A stretch of DNA of 43,809 nucleotides, from positions 1 through 43,809 of the forward strand of contig NZ_SRUU01000041.1 in NCBI RefSeq assembly GCF_004791585.1, written 5' to 3'. Below, piece after piece: positions 17,522-25,254 of this stretch; position 1 is the stretch's first letter, and each line of letters starts with the position of its first letter. A model generated the notes under the pieces. It was given only the letters and a program-made list of their open reading frames with translations. It searched no databases and was not told the origin of the DNA. A program made the translations under genes and the position numbers. Origin of the DNA: Mesorhizobium sp. M1C.F.Ca.ET.210.01.1.1. Lineage in GTDB: Bacteria; Pseudomonadota; Alphaproteobacteria; Rhizobiales; Rhizobiaceae.

Positions 17522-18352
17522 TCAGACGACGACGACCGGGTTCTTCTTCGATACGCGGTTGTAGAGGTCGATGATGTCCTGGTTGATCAGGCGCACGCAG
17601 CCGGACGACATCGCCTGGCCGATGCTCCACCATTCCGGCGAGCCGTGGATGCGGTAGCCGGTGTCCTTGCCGTCCTGGTAGATGTAGAGCGCGCGGGCGC
17701 CGAGCGGGTTGGTGAGGCCGCCGGGCTGACCGCCCTGCCATTTCACCAGCTCCGGCTTGCGCTTGATCATTTCCGGCGGCGGCGTCCAGACCGGCCATTC
17801 GCGGCCATACTGGATACTGGCGCGGCCCGACCAGCGGAAGCCGTCCTTGCCGATGCCGACGCCGTAGCGGATGGCATCGCCGCCCGGCTGGACCAGATAG
17901 AGCATGCGCTCCGCAAGATGGACGACGATGGTGCCGGGCGCCTCGCCCGTCTTGTCGACGACGATCTGGCGGCGGAATTCGGGCTTGACCTTCTGCCATG
18001 GCACGGCGGGCACCCGGAAGCCGCCATCGGTGAGGGAAGCATACATCACGTCCGGGCCGGTGATGTTCTTGTCGACGCTGATCGCCGGGCGGATCGGGTG
18101 GACGGACCCCGTGACCGTATCGTCGAGCTGCAATTGCGGCAGCTCGAGCGTCTCGATAGTGCTGCAACCGGCCATGCCGAGCAGCGCCATGGCGCCCATG
18201 CCGGAAAGCATGGCACGGCGGGAGAGCGGAATTTCGGTTTCGACAGTTTCGCCGTTCGAAGGCGGCGTCATACCTTGCGGCAACTCGCGCATACACCAAA
18301 CCCTACGCTGTCGGCGGGAAGCACGGTCCGGCCGAATGAAGGGCATTTTCAC
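17522..18352 (-). CDS. L,D-transpeptidase (YkuD domain), probable lipoprotein
   Basis: The product is up to 276 residues. Residues 43-63 read P-L-S-R-R-A-M-L-S-G-M-G-A-M-A-L-L-G-M-A-G, then Cys63; this is a twin-arginine-like n-region with a lipobox-like end, suggesting a Tat-exported lipoprotein. The YkuD catalytic motif is H236 in R-I-H-G-S-P and C252 in S-S-G-C-V-R-L. Such enzymes make 3-3 cross-links in peptidoglycan or attach proteins to it; rhizobia rely heavily on them at the growth pole. The frame opens at GTG 18352, with in-frame ATG codons at 18346 and 18292. None has a strong ribosome site, so the start is uncertain. Confidence 0.87.
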   Translation of the reverse strand: MKMPFIRPDRASRRQRRVWCMRELPQGMTPPSNGETVETEIPLSRRAMLSGMGAMALLGMAGCSTIETLELPQLQLDDTVTGSVHPIRPAISVDKNITGPDVMYASLTDGGFRVPAVPWQKVKPEFRRQIVVDKTGEAPGTIVVHLAERMLYLVQPGGDAIRYGVGIGKDGFRWSGRASIQYGREWPVWTPPPEMIKRKPELVKWQGGQPGGLTNPLGARALYIYQDGKDTGYRIHGSPEWWSIGQAMSSGCVRLINQDIIDLYNRVSKKNPVVVV

Positions 18353-18522
18353 CAGTCATGGTTGAAAAAGGGTGAAAGGACGCGAACCGGGTTTAACCCT
18401 AACAGCCCGTTACTTTGCTGAAGGATGACGCCAGCCGGCGACGAAGATTCACTCGATTGCCCTCTTTACAATCGCGACGACCCGAGGATTTATCCTGTTC
18501 TTTGCGCTCAAGGAGTAAGGAA

Positions 18523-19146
18523 ATGTCCTTCGAAAACTGGGCTGCCTTTGCCGCCGCCTCCGCCATCCTTCTCGTCATCCCCGGGCCGACGATCCTCCTG
18601 GTCGTCTCCTATGCGCTGGGCCAGGGCTGGCGCACGGCGCTGCCGATGGCGGTCGGCGTCGCGCTCGGCGACTTCACCGCCATGACGCTGTCGATGCTGG
18701 GCATCGGCGCGCTGCTCGCCGCCTCGGCCACCGTTTTCACGATTCTCAAGGTGATCGGCGCCGGCTACCTGATCTATCTCGGCATAAAGCTATTCCGCGC
18801 CGGCGGCGCGCTGAAAGCCGAGCCGCGCACCGACGTGGTGTCGGCGGCAAGGATGATGGCGCATGCCTGGCTGGTGACGGCGCTCAACCCGAAGAGCATC
18901 ACCTTCTTCGTCGCCTTCCTGCCGCAGTTCCTCGACCGGCACGCCGATTTCTGGACGCAGATGCTGATCTTCGAAGCGACGTTCCTGGCTTTAGCCTTCA
19001 GCAATGCCTTCGGCTATGCGCTGGTCGCATCCAGGACCCGCGCGATCGTGCGCAACCCAAAGGCGATCCGCATCTTCAACCGCACCGGCGGGACATTGCT
19101 GGTCGGCGCCGGCATCGCCACGGTGGCGATGCGCTCGGGGAATTGA
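18523..19146 (+). CDS. LysE/RhtB-family amino-acid exporter
   Basis: This is a 207-residue inner-membrane protein with about six hydrophobic helices. The family signature V-I-P-G-P-T-I-L-L-V-V follows the first helix, and G-A-G-Y-L-I-Y-L-G-I-K marks the third. N-P-K-S-I-T-F-F-V-A-F-L-P-Q-F is the conserved loop of RhtB-like exporters. The ATG at 18523 lies behind AGGAGTAAGG and matches the family N terminus, so I reject the longer frame from 18415. It is divergent from the L,D-transpeptidase gene across 170 bases. Members export homoserine, threonine, lysine or other amino acids; the substrate here is unknown. Confidence 0.9.
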   Translation: MSFENWAAFAAASAILLVIPGPTILLVVSYALGQGWRTALPMAVGVALGDFTAMTLSMLGIGALLAASATVFTILKVIGAGYLIYLGIKLFRAGGALKAEPRTDVVSAARMMAHAWLVTALNPKSITFFVAFLPQFLDRHADFWTQMLIFEATFLALAFSNAFGYALVASRTRAIVRNPKAIRIFNRTGGTLLVGAGIATVAMRSGN

Positions 19147-19261
19147 GGCCAGGTCCAGCCGAGCATCGTGAAAGCCCGGCGCGCGCCGGTTGGCGAGCCG
19201 ATTGTCGGTGTTCTAGGATTGCGTCCAGTTCGATCGGGACTGTAGCATCGAAGGACACCCA

Positions 19262-20587
19262 ATGGCGCTGAAGGACGCATTCGGCCTGGCTTACTCAGGC
19301 GCCACCGACGCGGGGTTTTCGTCCTACGGCCGGGCAGTCCATGAGCTGCAGTGCTTCATCGGCGATCCGGTCGCTTCCATTGACCGCGCCATCGCCGATG
19401 ATCCCGGCTTCGTGATGGCGCATGTGTTCAAAGGCTATCTGTTCGGCCTCGCCACCGAGCGGGAGGCAATGGCTGTCGCGCAATCATGTCATGCCGCGGC
19501 GCTGCCGCTGGCGGGCACCACGCGCGAACAGGCGCATGTCGCAGCACTTGGCCATCTCGCCAATGGACGCTGGCATGACGCCGCCCGCATCCTTGAGGAT
19601 ATCGCGATCGACGATCCGCTCGACGCGCTGGCGCTGCAGGTGGGGCACCAGATCGATTTCTTCACCGGCAATGCCCGCATGCTGCGCGACCGCATCGCCC
19701 GGGCGCTGCCGGCCTGGCAGAAGGCCATGCCTGGCTACCACGCCGTGTTGGGCATGCAGGCCTTCGGGCTGGAGGAGATGGGCGACTATGGCCGCGCCGA
19801 GAGCTTCGGCCGACAGGCGGTCGCGATCGAGCCGCGAGACGGCTGGGCGCAGCATGCGGTCGCGCATGTCTTGGAAATGCAGGGCCGGCAAAAGGACGGC
19901 ATCGCCTGGATGCGCGCCAACCCGGAGGCGTGGACCAAGGACAGCTTCCTCAAGATCCACAATTGGTGGCATCTGGCGCTTTTCCACTACGATCTCGGCG
20001 AGGTGGACGAGGTGCTCAGGCTCTATGACGGGCCGATCTACGGCGAGCGTTCGACGCTGGCGCTAAACATGGTCGATGCCTCGGCGATCCTGTGGCGCCT
20101 CCATCTCGGCGGCCTCGATGTCGGCGAGCGCTGGGCAGCACTTGCCGCGAACTGGATGCCGAAGGCCGCAGCCGGCAATTATGCCTTCAACGACACGCAT
20201 GCGATGATGGCCTTTGTCGGCGCCGGGCTGGCGGCGCCCGCGCAAACCTTGCTCGAGGCGCAGCGCGAGGCGATGCGCGGCAGCGACGACAACGCCGCGT
20301 TCACACGCGACGTCGGCCATCCGCTGACACTTGCCGTCAAGGCGTTCGGCGAGGGCAACTATGACGAAGCGGTGCGCCTGATCCGACCGATCCGCTCGAT
20401 CGCCCATCGCTTCGGCGGCAGCCATGCGCAACGCGACGTGATCGACCTGACGCTGATCGAGGCCGCGCTGCGCGCCGGCGACGGGGCCCTGGCGCGGGCG
20501 TTGGCCGCCGAGCGCCAACTGGCGCGGCCGGAGAGCCCGCTGTCGGCGCTGTTCTCACGGCGCGCGGCCGATTTGTCAGAGAATTGA
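19262..20587 (+). CDS. TPR-repeat protein resembling TTC38
   Basis: This is a 441-residue cytoplasmic protein with helix-rich repeats and no signal peptide. The pattern (G-Y-L-F-G-L-A-T, H-V-A-A-L-G-H-L-A-N-G-R-W, Q-V-G-H-Q-I-D-F-F-T-G, then H-N-W-W-H-L-A-L-F-H-Y-D-L-G) matches tetratricopeptide repeat protein 38, a family shared by bacteria and animals. The H-N-W-W-H-L segment and the following Y-D-G-P-I motif are strongly conserved in that family, which suggests a binding pocket beyond simple scaffolding. To my knowledge no biochemical role has been shown. It follows the LysE gene after 115 bases and precedes xylB, with no clear link to either. Confidence 0.75.
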   Translation: MALKDAFGLAYSGATDAGFSSYGRAVHELQCFIGDPVASIDRAIADDPGFVMAHVFKGYLFGLATEREAMAVAQSCHAAALPLAGTTREQAHVAALGHLANGRWHDAARILEDIAIDDPLDALALQVGHQIDFFTGNARMLRDRIARALPAWQKAMPGYHAVLGMQAFGLEEMGDYGRAESFGRQAVAIEPRDGWAQHAVAHVLEMQGRQKDGIAWMRANPEAWTKDSFLKIHNWWHLALFHYDLGEVDEVLRLYDGPIYGERSTLALNMVDASAILWRLHLGGLDVGERWAALAANWMPKAAAGNYAFNDTHAMMAFVGAGLAAPAQTLLEAQREAMRGSDDNAAFTRDVGHPLTLAVKAFGEGNYDEAVRLIRPIRSIAHRFGGSHAQRDVIDLTLIEAALRAGDGALARALAAERQLARPESPLSALFSRRAADLSEN

Positions 20588-20625
20588 CCCGAGGCGGATC
20601 TTGTCATAAGAACTGGCCAAGCCAG

Positions 20626-20648
20626 ATTTTTTCGAGATCCGAAAAAAT
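20626..20648. promoter_or_regulatory. AT-rich palindrome upstream of xylB
   Basis: ATTTTTTCG (20626-20634) and CGAAAAAAT (20640-20648) form a perfect 9-base inverted repeat around AGATC. It lies 22 bases before the xylB start and 9 before its GGGAGG site. Position and symmetry suggest an operator for a xylose regulator. It lacks a GC-rich stem, so it is unlikely to be a terminator. Confidence 0.5.
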
Positions 20649-20669
20649 TAATGGCAGTGGGAGGACATC

Positions 20670-22124
20670 ATGTATCTCGGCCTCGACCTGGGCACATCGG
20701 GCGTCAAGGCGCTGCTGATCGATGATCGGCAGAACGTCGTCGGCTCCGGCCATGGTTCGCTCGACGTGTCGCGGCCGCATTCCGGCTGGTCCGAGCAGGA
20801 TCCCGCGCATTGGATCGAGGCCAGCGAGGCGGCGATTGCCGAGCTCAAGGCCTCCCATCCGAAGGAGCTGGCGGCGGTCAAGGGCATCGGCCTTTCCGGC
20901 CAGATGCACGGCGCCACGCTGCTCGATGCCGGTGACCATGTGCTGCGCCCGTGCATCCTGTGGAACGACACGCGCAGCCATGTCGAGGCCGCCGCCCTCG
21001 ACGCCGATCCGCGCTTCCGCAAGCTCACCGGCAACATCGTCTTCCCGGGCTTCACGGCGCCGAAGCTTGTCTGGGTGAAGAACAACGAGCCAGCGATCTT
21101 CGCCAAGGTCGCCAGGGTGCTCTTGCCCAAGGACTATCTGCGGCTCTGGCTGACCGGCGAGCATATTTCGGAGATGTCGGATTCGGCCGGCACATCCTGG
21201 CTCGATGTCGGCAAGCGGCAATGGTCCTCCGAACTGCTTGCCGCGACATCGCTCGACGAAAAGCAGATGCCGTCGCTCACCGAAGGCACGGCGAAGGCCG
21301 GCGCCTTGCGCGGCGAACTCGCCTCGAAATGGGGCATTGCGGCCGGCATCCCGGTTGCCGGCGGCGCCGGCGACAATGCGGCCTCGGCCTGCGGCATGGG
21401 CACGGTCGGCGCCGGCAACGCCTTCGTGTCGCTCGGCACGTCGGGCGTGCTGTTTGCCGCCAACGCTTCCTACCTGCCCAATCCGGAAAGCGCGGTGCAC
21501 ACCTTCTGCCATGCGCTGCCCGCCACCTGGCACCAGATGGGCGTGATCCTGTCGGCCACCGATTCGCTCAACTGGCTGTCGGAGATCACCGGAAAAAGCG
21601 CCGGCGACCTGACCGGCGAGCTCGGCGACGCACTCAAGGCGCCGACAGGCGTCTCCTTCCTGCCCTATCTCTCCGGCGAGCGCACGCCGCACAATGATTC
21701 CACCATCCGCGGATCCTTCACCGGGCTGGCGCATCAATCGAGCCGGGCCGTGCTGACCCAGGCCGTGCTCGAGGGCGTCGCCTTCGCCTTCCGCGACAGC
21801 CTCGAGGCGCTGAAGAAGGCCGGCACGACGCTGACCCGGGTGACTGCGATCGGCGGCGGCTCGCGCTCGCGCTACTGGCTGAAGGCGATCGCCACGGCGC
21901 TGCAACTGCCGGTCGACATCCCGGCCGACGGCGATTTCGGCGCCGCCTTCGGCGCGGCCAGGCTCGGCCTGATCGCCGCGACGGGAGCCGATCCGATCGC
22001 CGTCTGCACCGCGCCAGCGACCGATGCCACAATCGAACCGGATGCGGCGCTGGGCGGCGCCTTCGCTGACGCCTACGGGCGCTACCGTGCGCTCTACCCG
22101 GCGATCCGGAGCGCCACGGCGTGA
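20670..22124 (+). CDS. xylB: Xylulokinase
   Basis: This is a 484-residue FGGY-family kinase that phosphorylates D-xylulose to xylulose 5-phosphate. The N terminus M-Y-L-G-L-D-L-G-T-S-G-V-K gives the ATP-phosphate loop with catalytic-site D6. Q-M-H-G at 78-81 contacts substrate in xylulokinases, and D235 in G-G-A-G-D-N-A-A is the catalytic base. The C-terminal domain carries G-G-G-S-R-S-R-Y-W. It starts behind GGGAGG. xylA lies 500 bases further on the same strand, separated by an opposite-strand gene. The product feeds the pentose phosphate pathway, where the rpe at 40 kb also acts. Confidence 0.94.
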   Translation: MYLGLDLGTSGVKALLIDDRQNVVGSGHGSLDVSRPHSGWSEQDPAHWIEASEAAIAELKASHPKELAAVKGIGLSGQMHGATLLDAGDHVLRPCILWNDTRSHVEAAALDADPRFRKLTGNIVFPGFTAPKLVWVKNNEPAIFAKVARVLLPKDYLRLWLTGEHISEMSDSAGTSWLDVGKRQWSSELLAATSLDEKQMPSLTEGTAKAGALRGELASKWGIAAGIPVAGGAGDNAASACGMGTVGAGNAFVSLGTSGVLFAANASYLPNPESAVHTFCHALPATWHQMGVILSATDSLNWLSEITGKSAGDLTGELGDALKAPTGVSFLPYLSGERTPHNDSTIRGSFTGLAHQSSRAVLTQAVLEGVAFAFRDSLEALKKAGTTLTRVTAIGGGSRSRYWLKAIATALQLPVDIPADGDFGAAFGAARLGLIAATGADPIAVCTAPATDATIEPDAALGGAFADAYGRYRALYPAIRSATA

Positions 22125-22156
22125 GCAATCACTCACCCACGCCGCGGCATCGCGGC

Positions 22157-22519
22157 TCACTGCGCCGGCACCTTGTCGAGGAAGCCGGTGACGCTCTTCA
22201 GGCGGCCATTCTCGATGACGCCGATATCGGTGCCTTCGATGACGGACTCCGCGCCCTCCGGCCCCAGGTTCCACGAGAAGCGGATGCGGTCGGCGAAGCC
22301 GTCGGGTTCACCCTTCAGCGAGAAGCGGAAGCCGGCAAAGCGCTGCTGCACGCCGTCGATCAGCGCAGCGATGCCTGCATGGCCGTCGCCCTGCATGACC
22401 GGGTCGCGATAGCTGACGTCGCTCGTGAAAGCCGCGTCGAGCAGAGCCTTGCGGCGCACCGCGTCGCTCTCGTTCCAGGCGGTGATGTAGTTGCGGGCGA
22501 TCGTGTTGAGGTCGGTCAT
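22157..22519 (-). CDS. NTF2-like (SnoaL-type) protein
   Basis: This is a 120-residue single-domain protein of the NTF2-like fold. It begins T-I-A-R-N-Y-I-T-A-W-N-E-S-D, typical of the SnoaL-like group, with S-Y-R-D-P-V-M-Q-G and I-R-F-S-W-N-L-G-P-E-G further on. GAAGG stands 9 bases before the ATG at 22519; an ATG three codons upstream is possible. It lies on the strand opposite to xylB and xylA, between them, and is divergent from xylA across about 112 bases. Members include isomerases, hydrolases and stress proteins, so no function can be given. The insertion between xylB and xylA may be accidental, or it may be co-regulated from the xylA promoter region. Confidence 0.8.
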   Translation of the reverse strand: MTDLNTIARNYITAWNESDAVRRKALLDAAFTSDVSYRDPVMQGDGHAGIAALIDGVQQRFAGFRFSLKGEPDGFADRIRFSWNLGPEGAESVIEGTDIGVIENGRLKSVTGFLDKVPAQ

Positions 22520-22631
22520 TGTCTTCATCCTTCGTTGGATCGTTTCGACATGACCCTTTTCGCGCCAGGGAAGAGCGAAACCAATTACGCCTGAGGTAAT
22601 CGGGCAGAAGCACTCGGAGAGGAACGAAACC

Positions 22632-23957
22632 ATGAACAGCGGCTTTTTCGGCGACATCAAGAAGATCAAGTATGAAGGGCCGGATTCGACCAATCCGCTG
22701 GCCTACCGGTTCTACAATCCGGACGAGGTCGTCGCCGGCAAGCGGCTGGAAGACCATCTGCGCTTTGCCGTCGCCTATTGGCATTCCTTCGCCTGGCAGG
22801 GCGGCGATCCGTTCGGCGGCCAGACCTTCGACCGCCCCTGGTTCGCCAAGACCGGCGGCGTCGACACAATGGAGCTGGCCAAGCTCAAGGCCGATGTGGC
22901 CTTCGAGATGTTCTCGCTGCTCGGCGCGCCGTATTTCTGCTTCCACGACGCCGACGTCCGCCCCGAAGGCAAGGATTTCTCCGAGAGCGCGGCGCGCCTC
23001 GAGGAGATCGCCGATTATTTTTCGGCCAAGATGAAACAGACCGGCGTCAAGCTGCTCTGGGGCACGGCGAACCTGTTCTCCCATCGCCGCTTCATGTCGG
23101 GCGCGGCCACCAATCCCGATCCGGACGTCTTCGCCTATGCGGCGGCGACGGTGAAGAGCTGCATCGACGTCACCAAGCGGCTGAAGGGCGAGAATTACGT
23201 GCTGTGGGGCGGGCGCGAGGGCTATGAAACTCTGCTCAACACCGACCTTGCGCGCGAGCAGGAGCAGGCCGGCCGCTTCCTCAACCTTGTCGTCGACTAC
23301 AAGCATAAAATCGGCTTCAAGGGCACGATCCTGATCGAGCCGAAGCCGCAGGAGCCGACCAAGCACCAGTACGACTACGACGTCGCGACCGTCTACGGAT
23401 TCCTGAAGCGCTTCGGGCTGGAAAAGGAGGTCAAGCTCAACATCGAGCAGGGCCACGCGATCCTTGCCGGCCATTCCTTCGAGCATGAGCTGGCTTTGGC
23501 CAACGCGCTCGGCATCTTCGGCTCGATCGACATGAACCGCAACGACTACCAGTCGGGCTGGGACACCGACCAGTTCCCCAACAACGTGCCGGAAATGGCT
23601 CTGGCCTATTACCAGGTCCTGCAGGGCGGCGGCTTCAAGACCGGCGGCACCAATTTCGACGCCAAGCTCAGGCGCCAGTCGCTCGACCCGGAGGATCTGC
23701 TGATCGGCCACATCGGCGGCATGGATTCTTGCGCGCGCGGCCTGAAGGCAGCAGCTAAGATGATCGAGGACAAGGCGCTGTCCGCCCCGCTCGCCGAGCG
23801 CTATGCCGGCTGGAACACGGCCGAGGCCAAGGCGATGCTTTCCGGCAAGCGCACGCTGGAAGAGATCGCCGAGCGCGTGGTGAAGAAGAAGATCGAGCCG
23901 CAGCCGCGCTCCGGTCGGCAGGAGCTGCTGGAAAACATCGTCAACCGCTACGTTTGA
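22632..23957 (+). CDS. xylA: Xylose isomerase
   Basis: This is a 441-residue class II xylose isomerase converting D-xylose to D-xylulose in the cytoplasm. The N terminus (I-K-K-I-K-Y-E-G-P-D-S-T-N-P-L-A-Y-R-F-Y) is the long class II type. The catalytic base is the histidine in F-C-F-H-D-A-D-V. Metal ligands fall in I-E-P-K-P-Q-E-P-T-K-H-Q-Y-D-Y-D, N-I-E-Q-G-H-A, and the D-M-N-R-N-D region. W-G-G-R-E-G-Y is the conserved substrate-side motif. It starts after GAGAGGAACG. With xylB it completes the isomerase route for xylose. No xylose transporter or ROK-type XylR is in this window. Confidence 0.95.
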   Translation: MNSGFFGDIKKIKYEGPDSTNPLAYRFYNPDEVVAGKRLEDHLRFAVAYWHSFAWQGGDPFGGQTFDRPWFAKTGGVDTMELAKLKADVAFEMFSLLGAPYFCFHDADVRPEGKDFSESAARLEEIADYFSAKMKQTGVKLLWGTANLFSHRRFMSGAATNPDPDVFAYAAATVKSCIDVTKRLKGENYVLWGGREGYETLLNTDLAREQEQAGRFLNLVVDYKHKIGFKGTILIEPKPQEPTKHQYDYDVATVYGFLKRFGLEKEVKLNIEQGHAILAGHSFEHELALANALGIFGSIDMNRNDYQSGWDTDQFPNNVPEMALAYYQVLQGGGFKTGGTNFDAKLRRQSLDPEDLLIGHIGGMDSCARGLKAAAKMIEDKALSAPLAERYAGWNTAEAKAMLSGKRTLEEIAERVVKKKIEPQPRSGRQELLENIVNRYV

Positions 23958-24113
23958 CGACCGGGCCTGAAACGGCTTTTCGCGGGGCTGAAACCGACGA
24001 CAAGGTTTTGCCCCGCCTCGCCCTTCAATCGCCTCTCTCTTGCCTTCAAACAGCCGTCACGGACTTACTATATTGGGGACATGTGGCGGGAAGGAAAGAA
24101 GGAGGCGAAACGT

Positions 24114-24317
24114 ATGCAGCACGAACGCGAAATCGACGCCCTGCTCTCTCCCAGCGAGGCTGGTTCGATCATCGATCGGCTGATGGCGCTGCCGCATTCG
24201 AAGGACGGCGCCCGCAAGACAAATGAATGGGATCGCGCGGTCGCCGCGCGGCTGGAAACGGCGCTGGCCAGGAGCATGCGCTCGCGCCTTGTCGGCGAAG
24301 GCCGCGACGCTGCCTGA
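24114..24317 (+). CDS. Small conserved-looking protein of unknown function
   Basis: This is a 67-residue, highly charged, Ala/Arg/Leu-rich protein without signal peptide or membrane segment. It reads E-I-D-A-L-L-S-P-S-E-A-G-S-I-I-D-R-L-M-A-L-P and ends with A-R-S-M-R-S-R-L-V-G-E. It is probably all-helical and resembles no domain I can name. The ATG at 24114 has GGAGG eight bases upstream. An ATG at 24081 would add 11 residues but has only TTGGGG nearby. A possible -10 element, TATATT (24070-24075), lies just upstream. It stands alone between xylA and the HAD gene. The good ribosome site and GC-rich third positions support a real gene. Confidence 0.6.
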   Translation: MQHEREIDALLSPSEAGSIIDRLMALPHSKDGARKTNEWDRAVAARLETALARSMRSRLVGEGRDAA

Positions 24318-24396
24318 TTCTTCCATGGCCTGAATCTTTCTTGGCCTGATTCTTCCCTGGTTTGACGAACGGAGAGTGTTTCTCCATCCTACCCCG

Positions 24397-25194
24397 ATGA
24401 TACGCGCGGTGCTGCTCGATCTTCTGGGTGTCGTCTATGACGGCGACACCCAGATCGCAGGCGCAGCGACTGCGGTCGAGCGGCTGCGACAGGCTGGCTT
24501 GCCGCTGCGTTTCGTCAGCAACACGACGCGTTCGCCGCGCGCAAGAATCATCGCGCAGCTTGCCGCCATGGGCATAAAGGTTGGCGACGAGGAATTGCTG
24601 ACGCCGGCGCGCGCCGCGGTCGAATGGCTGCGCAGGCATGGCCGCCAGCCGCATCTGCTCGTCCACCCCGACCTCGTGGTCGAGTTTTCCGGACTGGAAG
24701 GCGGGAGCGGGCGAGCCGTCGTCGTCGGCGATGCCGGCGAAGCCTTCAACCATGCCAGCCTGAACCGCGCTTTCCGTGAACTTGCGGCCGGCGCCGATTT
24801 CGTGGCGCTTGCCGTCAACCGCACCTTCAAGGATGCCGACGGCCTGCCCAGCCTCGATACCGGCGCCTTTGTCGCGGCGCTGGAATTCGCCAGCGGGCGA
24901 AGCCCTGTCGTACTCGGCAAGCCGTCGCCGGATTTCTTCCTCTCAGCGCTTGCCGGCTTGAACTGCCCGGCGGCCGACGCGGTCATGATCGGCGACGATG
25001 CGGAGAGCGATGTTGCCGGAGCGCTTAGTGCCGGGCTTGGCGCGGCGCTGCTCGTGCGGACGGGCAAGTACCGCCCGAATGACGAGACGAGATTCGATCC
25101 GGTCCCGACGGCAGTGGTCGACGACCTCGGCGCTGCGGCCGACTGGACACTCAAAGCGCGCCGCATTGAAGCGGCTTCAGGCGACGCGCTTTAA
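24397..25194 (+). CDS. HAD-IIA phosphatase, LHPP-like
   Basis: This is a 265-residue HAD-superfamily hydrolase of subclass IIA. Motif I is V-L-L-D-L-L-G-V-V-Y-D-G; motif II is R-F-V-S-N-T-T-R-S-P; the lysine of motif III is in V-L-G-K-P-S-P-D-F; and motif IV is M-I-G-D-D-A-E-S-D. The layout, especially S-N-T-T-R-S and H-L-L-V-H-P-D-L, resembles LHPP (phospholysine phosphohistidine inorganic pyrophosphate phosphatase) and HDHD2. The second Asp of the usual D-x-D is Leu here; human LHPP has Ser at that place, so loss of the second acid may be a family trait. The start is unclear: GTG at 24376 or ATG at 24397; I chose the ATG at the domain start. The substrate is unknown. Confidence 0.82.
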   Translation: MIRAVLLDLLGVVYDGDTQIAGAATAVERLRQAGLPLRFVSNTTRSPRARIIAQLAAMGIKVGDEELLTPARAAVEWLRRHGRQPHLLVHPDLVVEFSGLEGGSGRAVVVGDAGEAFNHASLNRAFRELAAGADFVALAVNRTFKDADGLPSLDTGAFVAALEFASGRSPVVLGKPSPDFFLSALAGLNCPAADAVMIGDDAESDVAGALSAGLGAALLVRTGKYRPNDETRFDPVPTAVVDDLGAAADWTLKARRIEAASGDAL

Positions 25195-25205
25195 GCCGTT
25201 GTTTG

Positions 25206-25254
25206 ATGCATATCGCAGTCCCAAAACCGCTGCGCACTTTGGGGCGATATGCAT
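25206..25254. repeat. ATGCAT-bounded palindromic repeat, copy B
   Basis: The outer arms ATGCATATCG (25206-25215) and CGATATGCAT (25245-25254) are a perfect inverted repeat, with the same interior as copies A and C (CCCAAAACCGCTGC...ACTTTGGGG). Its last base is also the first base of the reverse-strand stop codon of the regulator gene. It separates two convergent genes and may serve as terminator for both. Confidence 0.85.

Noticed and set aside
16379..18421. A 680-codon plus-strand open frame
   Set aside because: It runs antisense across phosphofructokinase and the L,D-transpeptidase, both with full catalytic motifs. It has no start signal or recognisable domain.
20604..22274. A 556-codon minus-strand open frame
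   Set aside because: It is antisense to xylB, which has complete FGGY kinase motifs.
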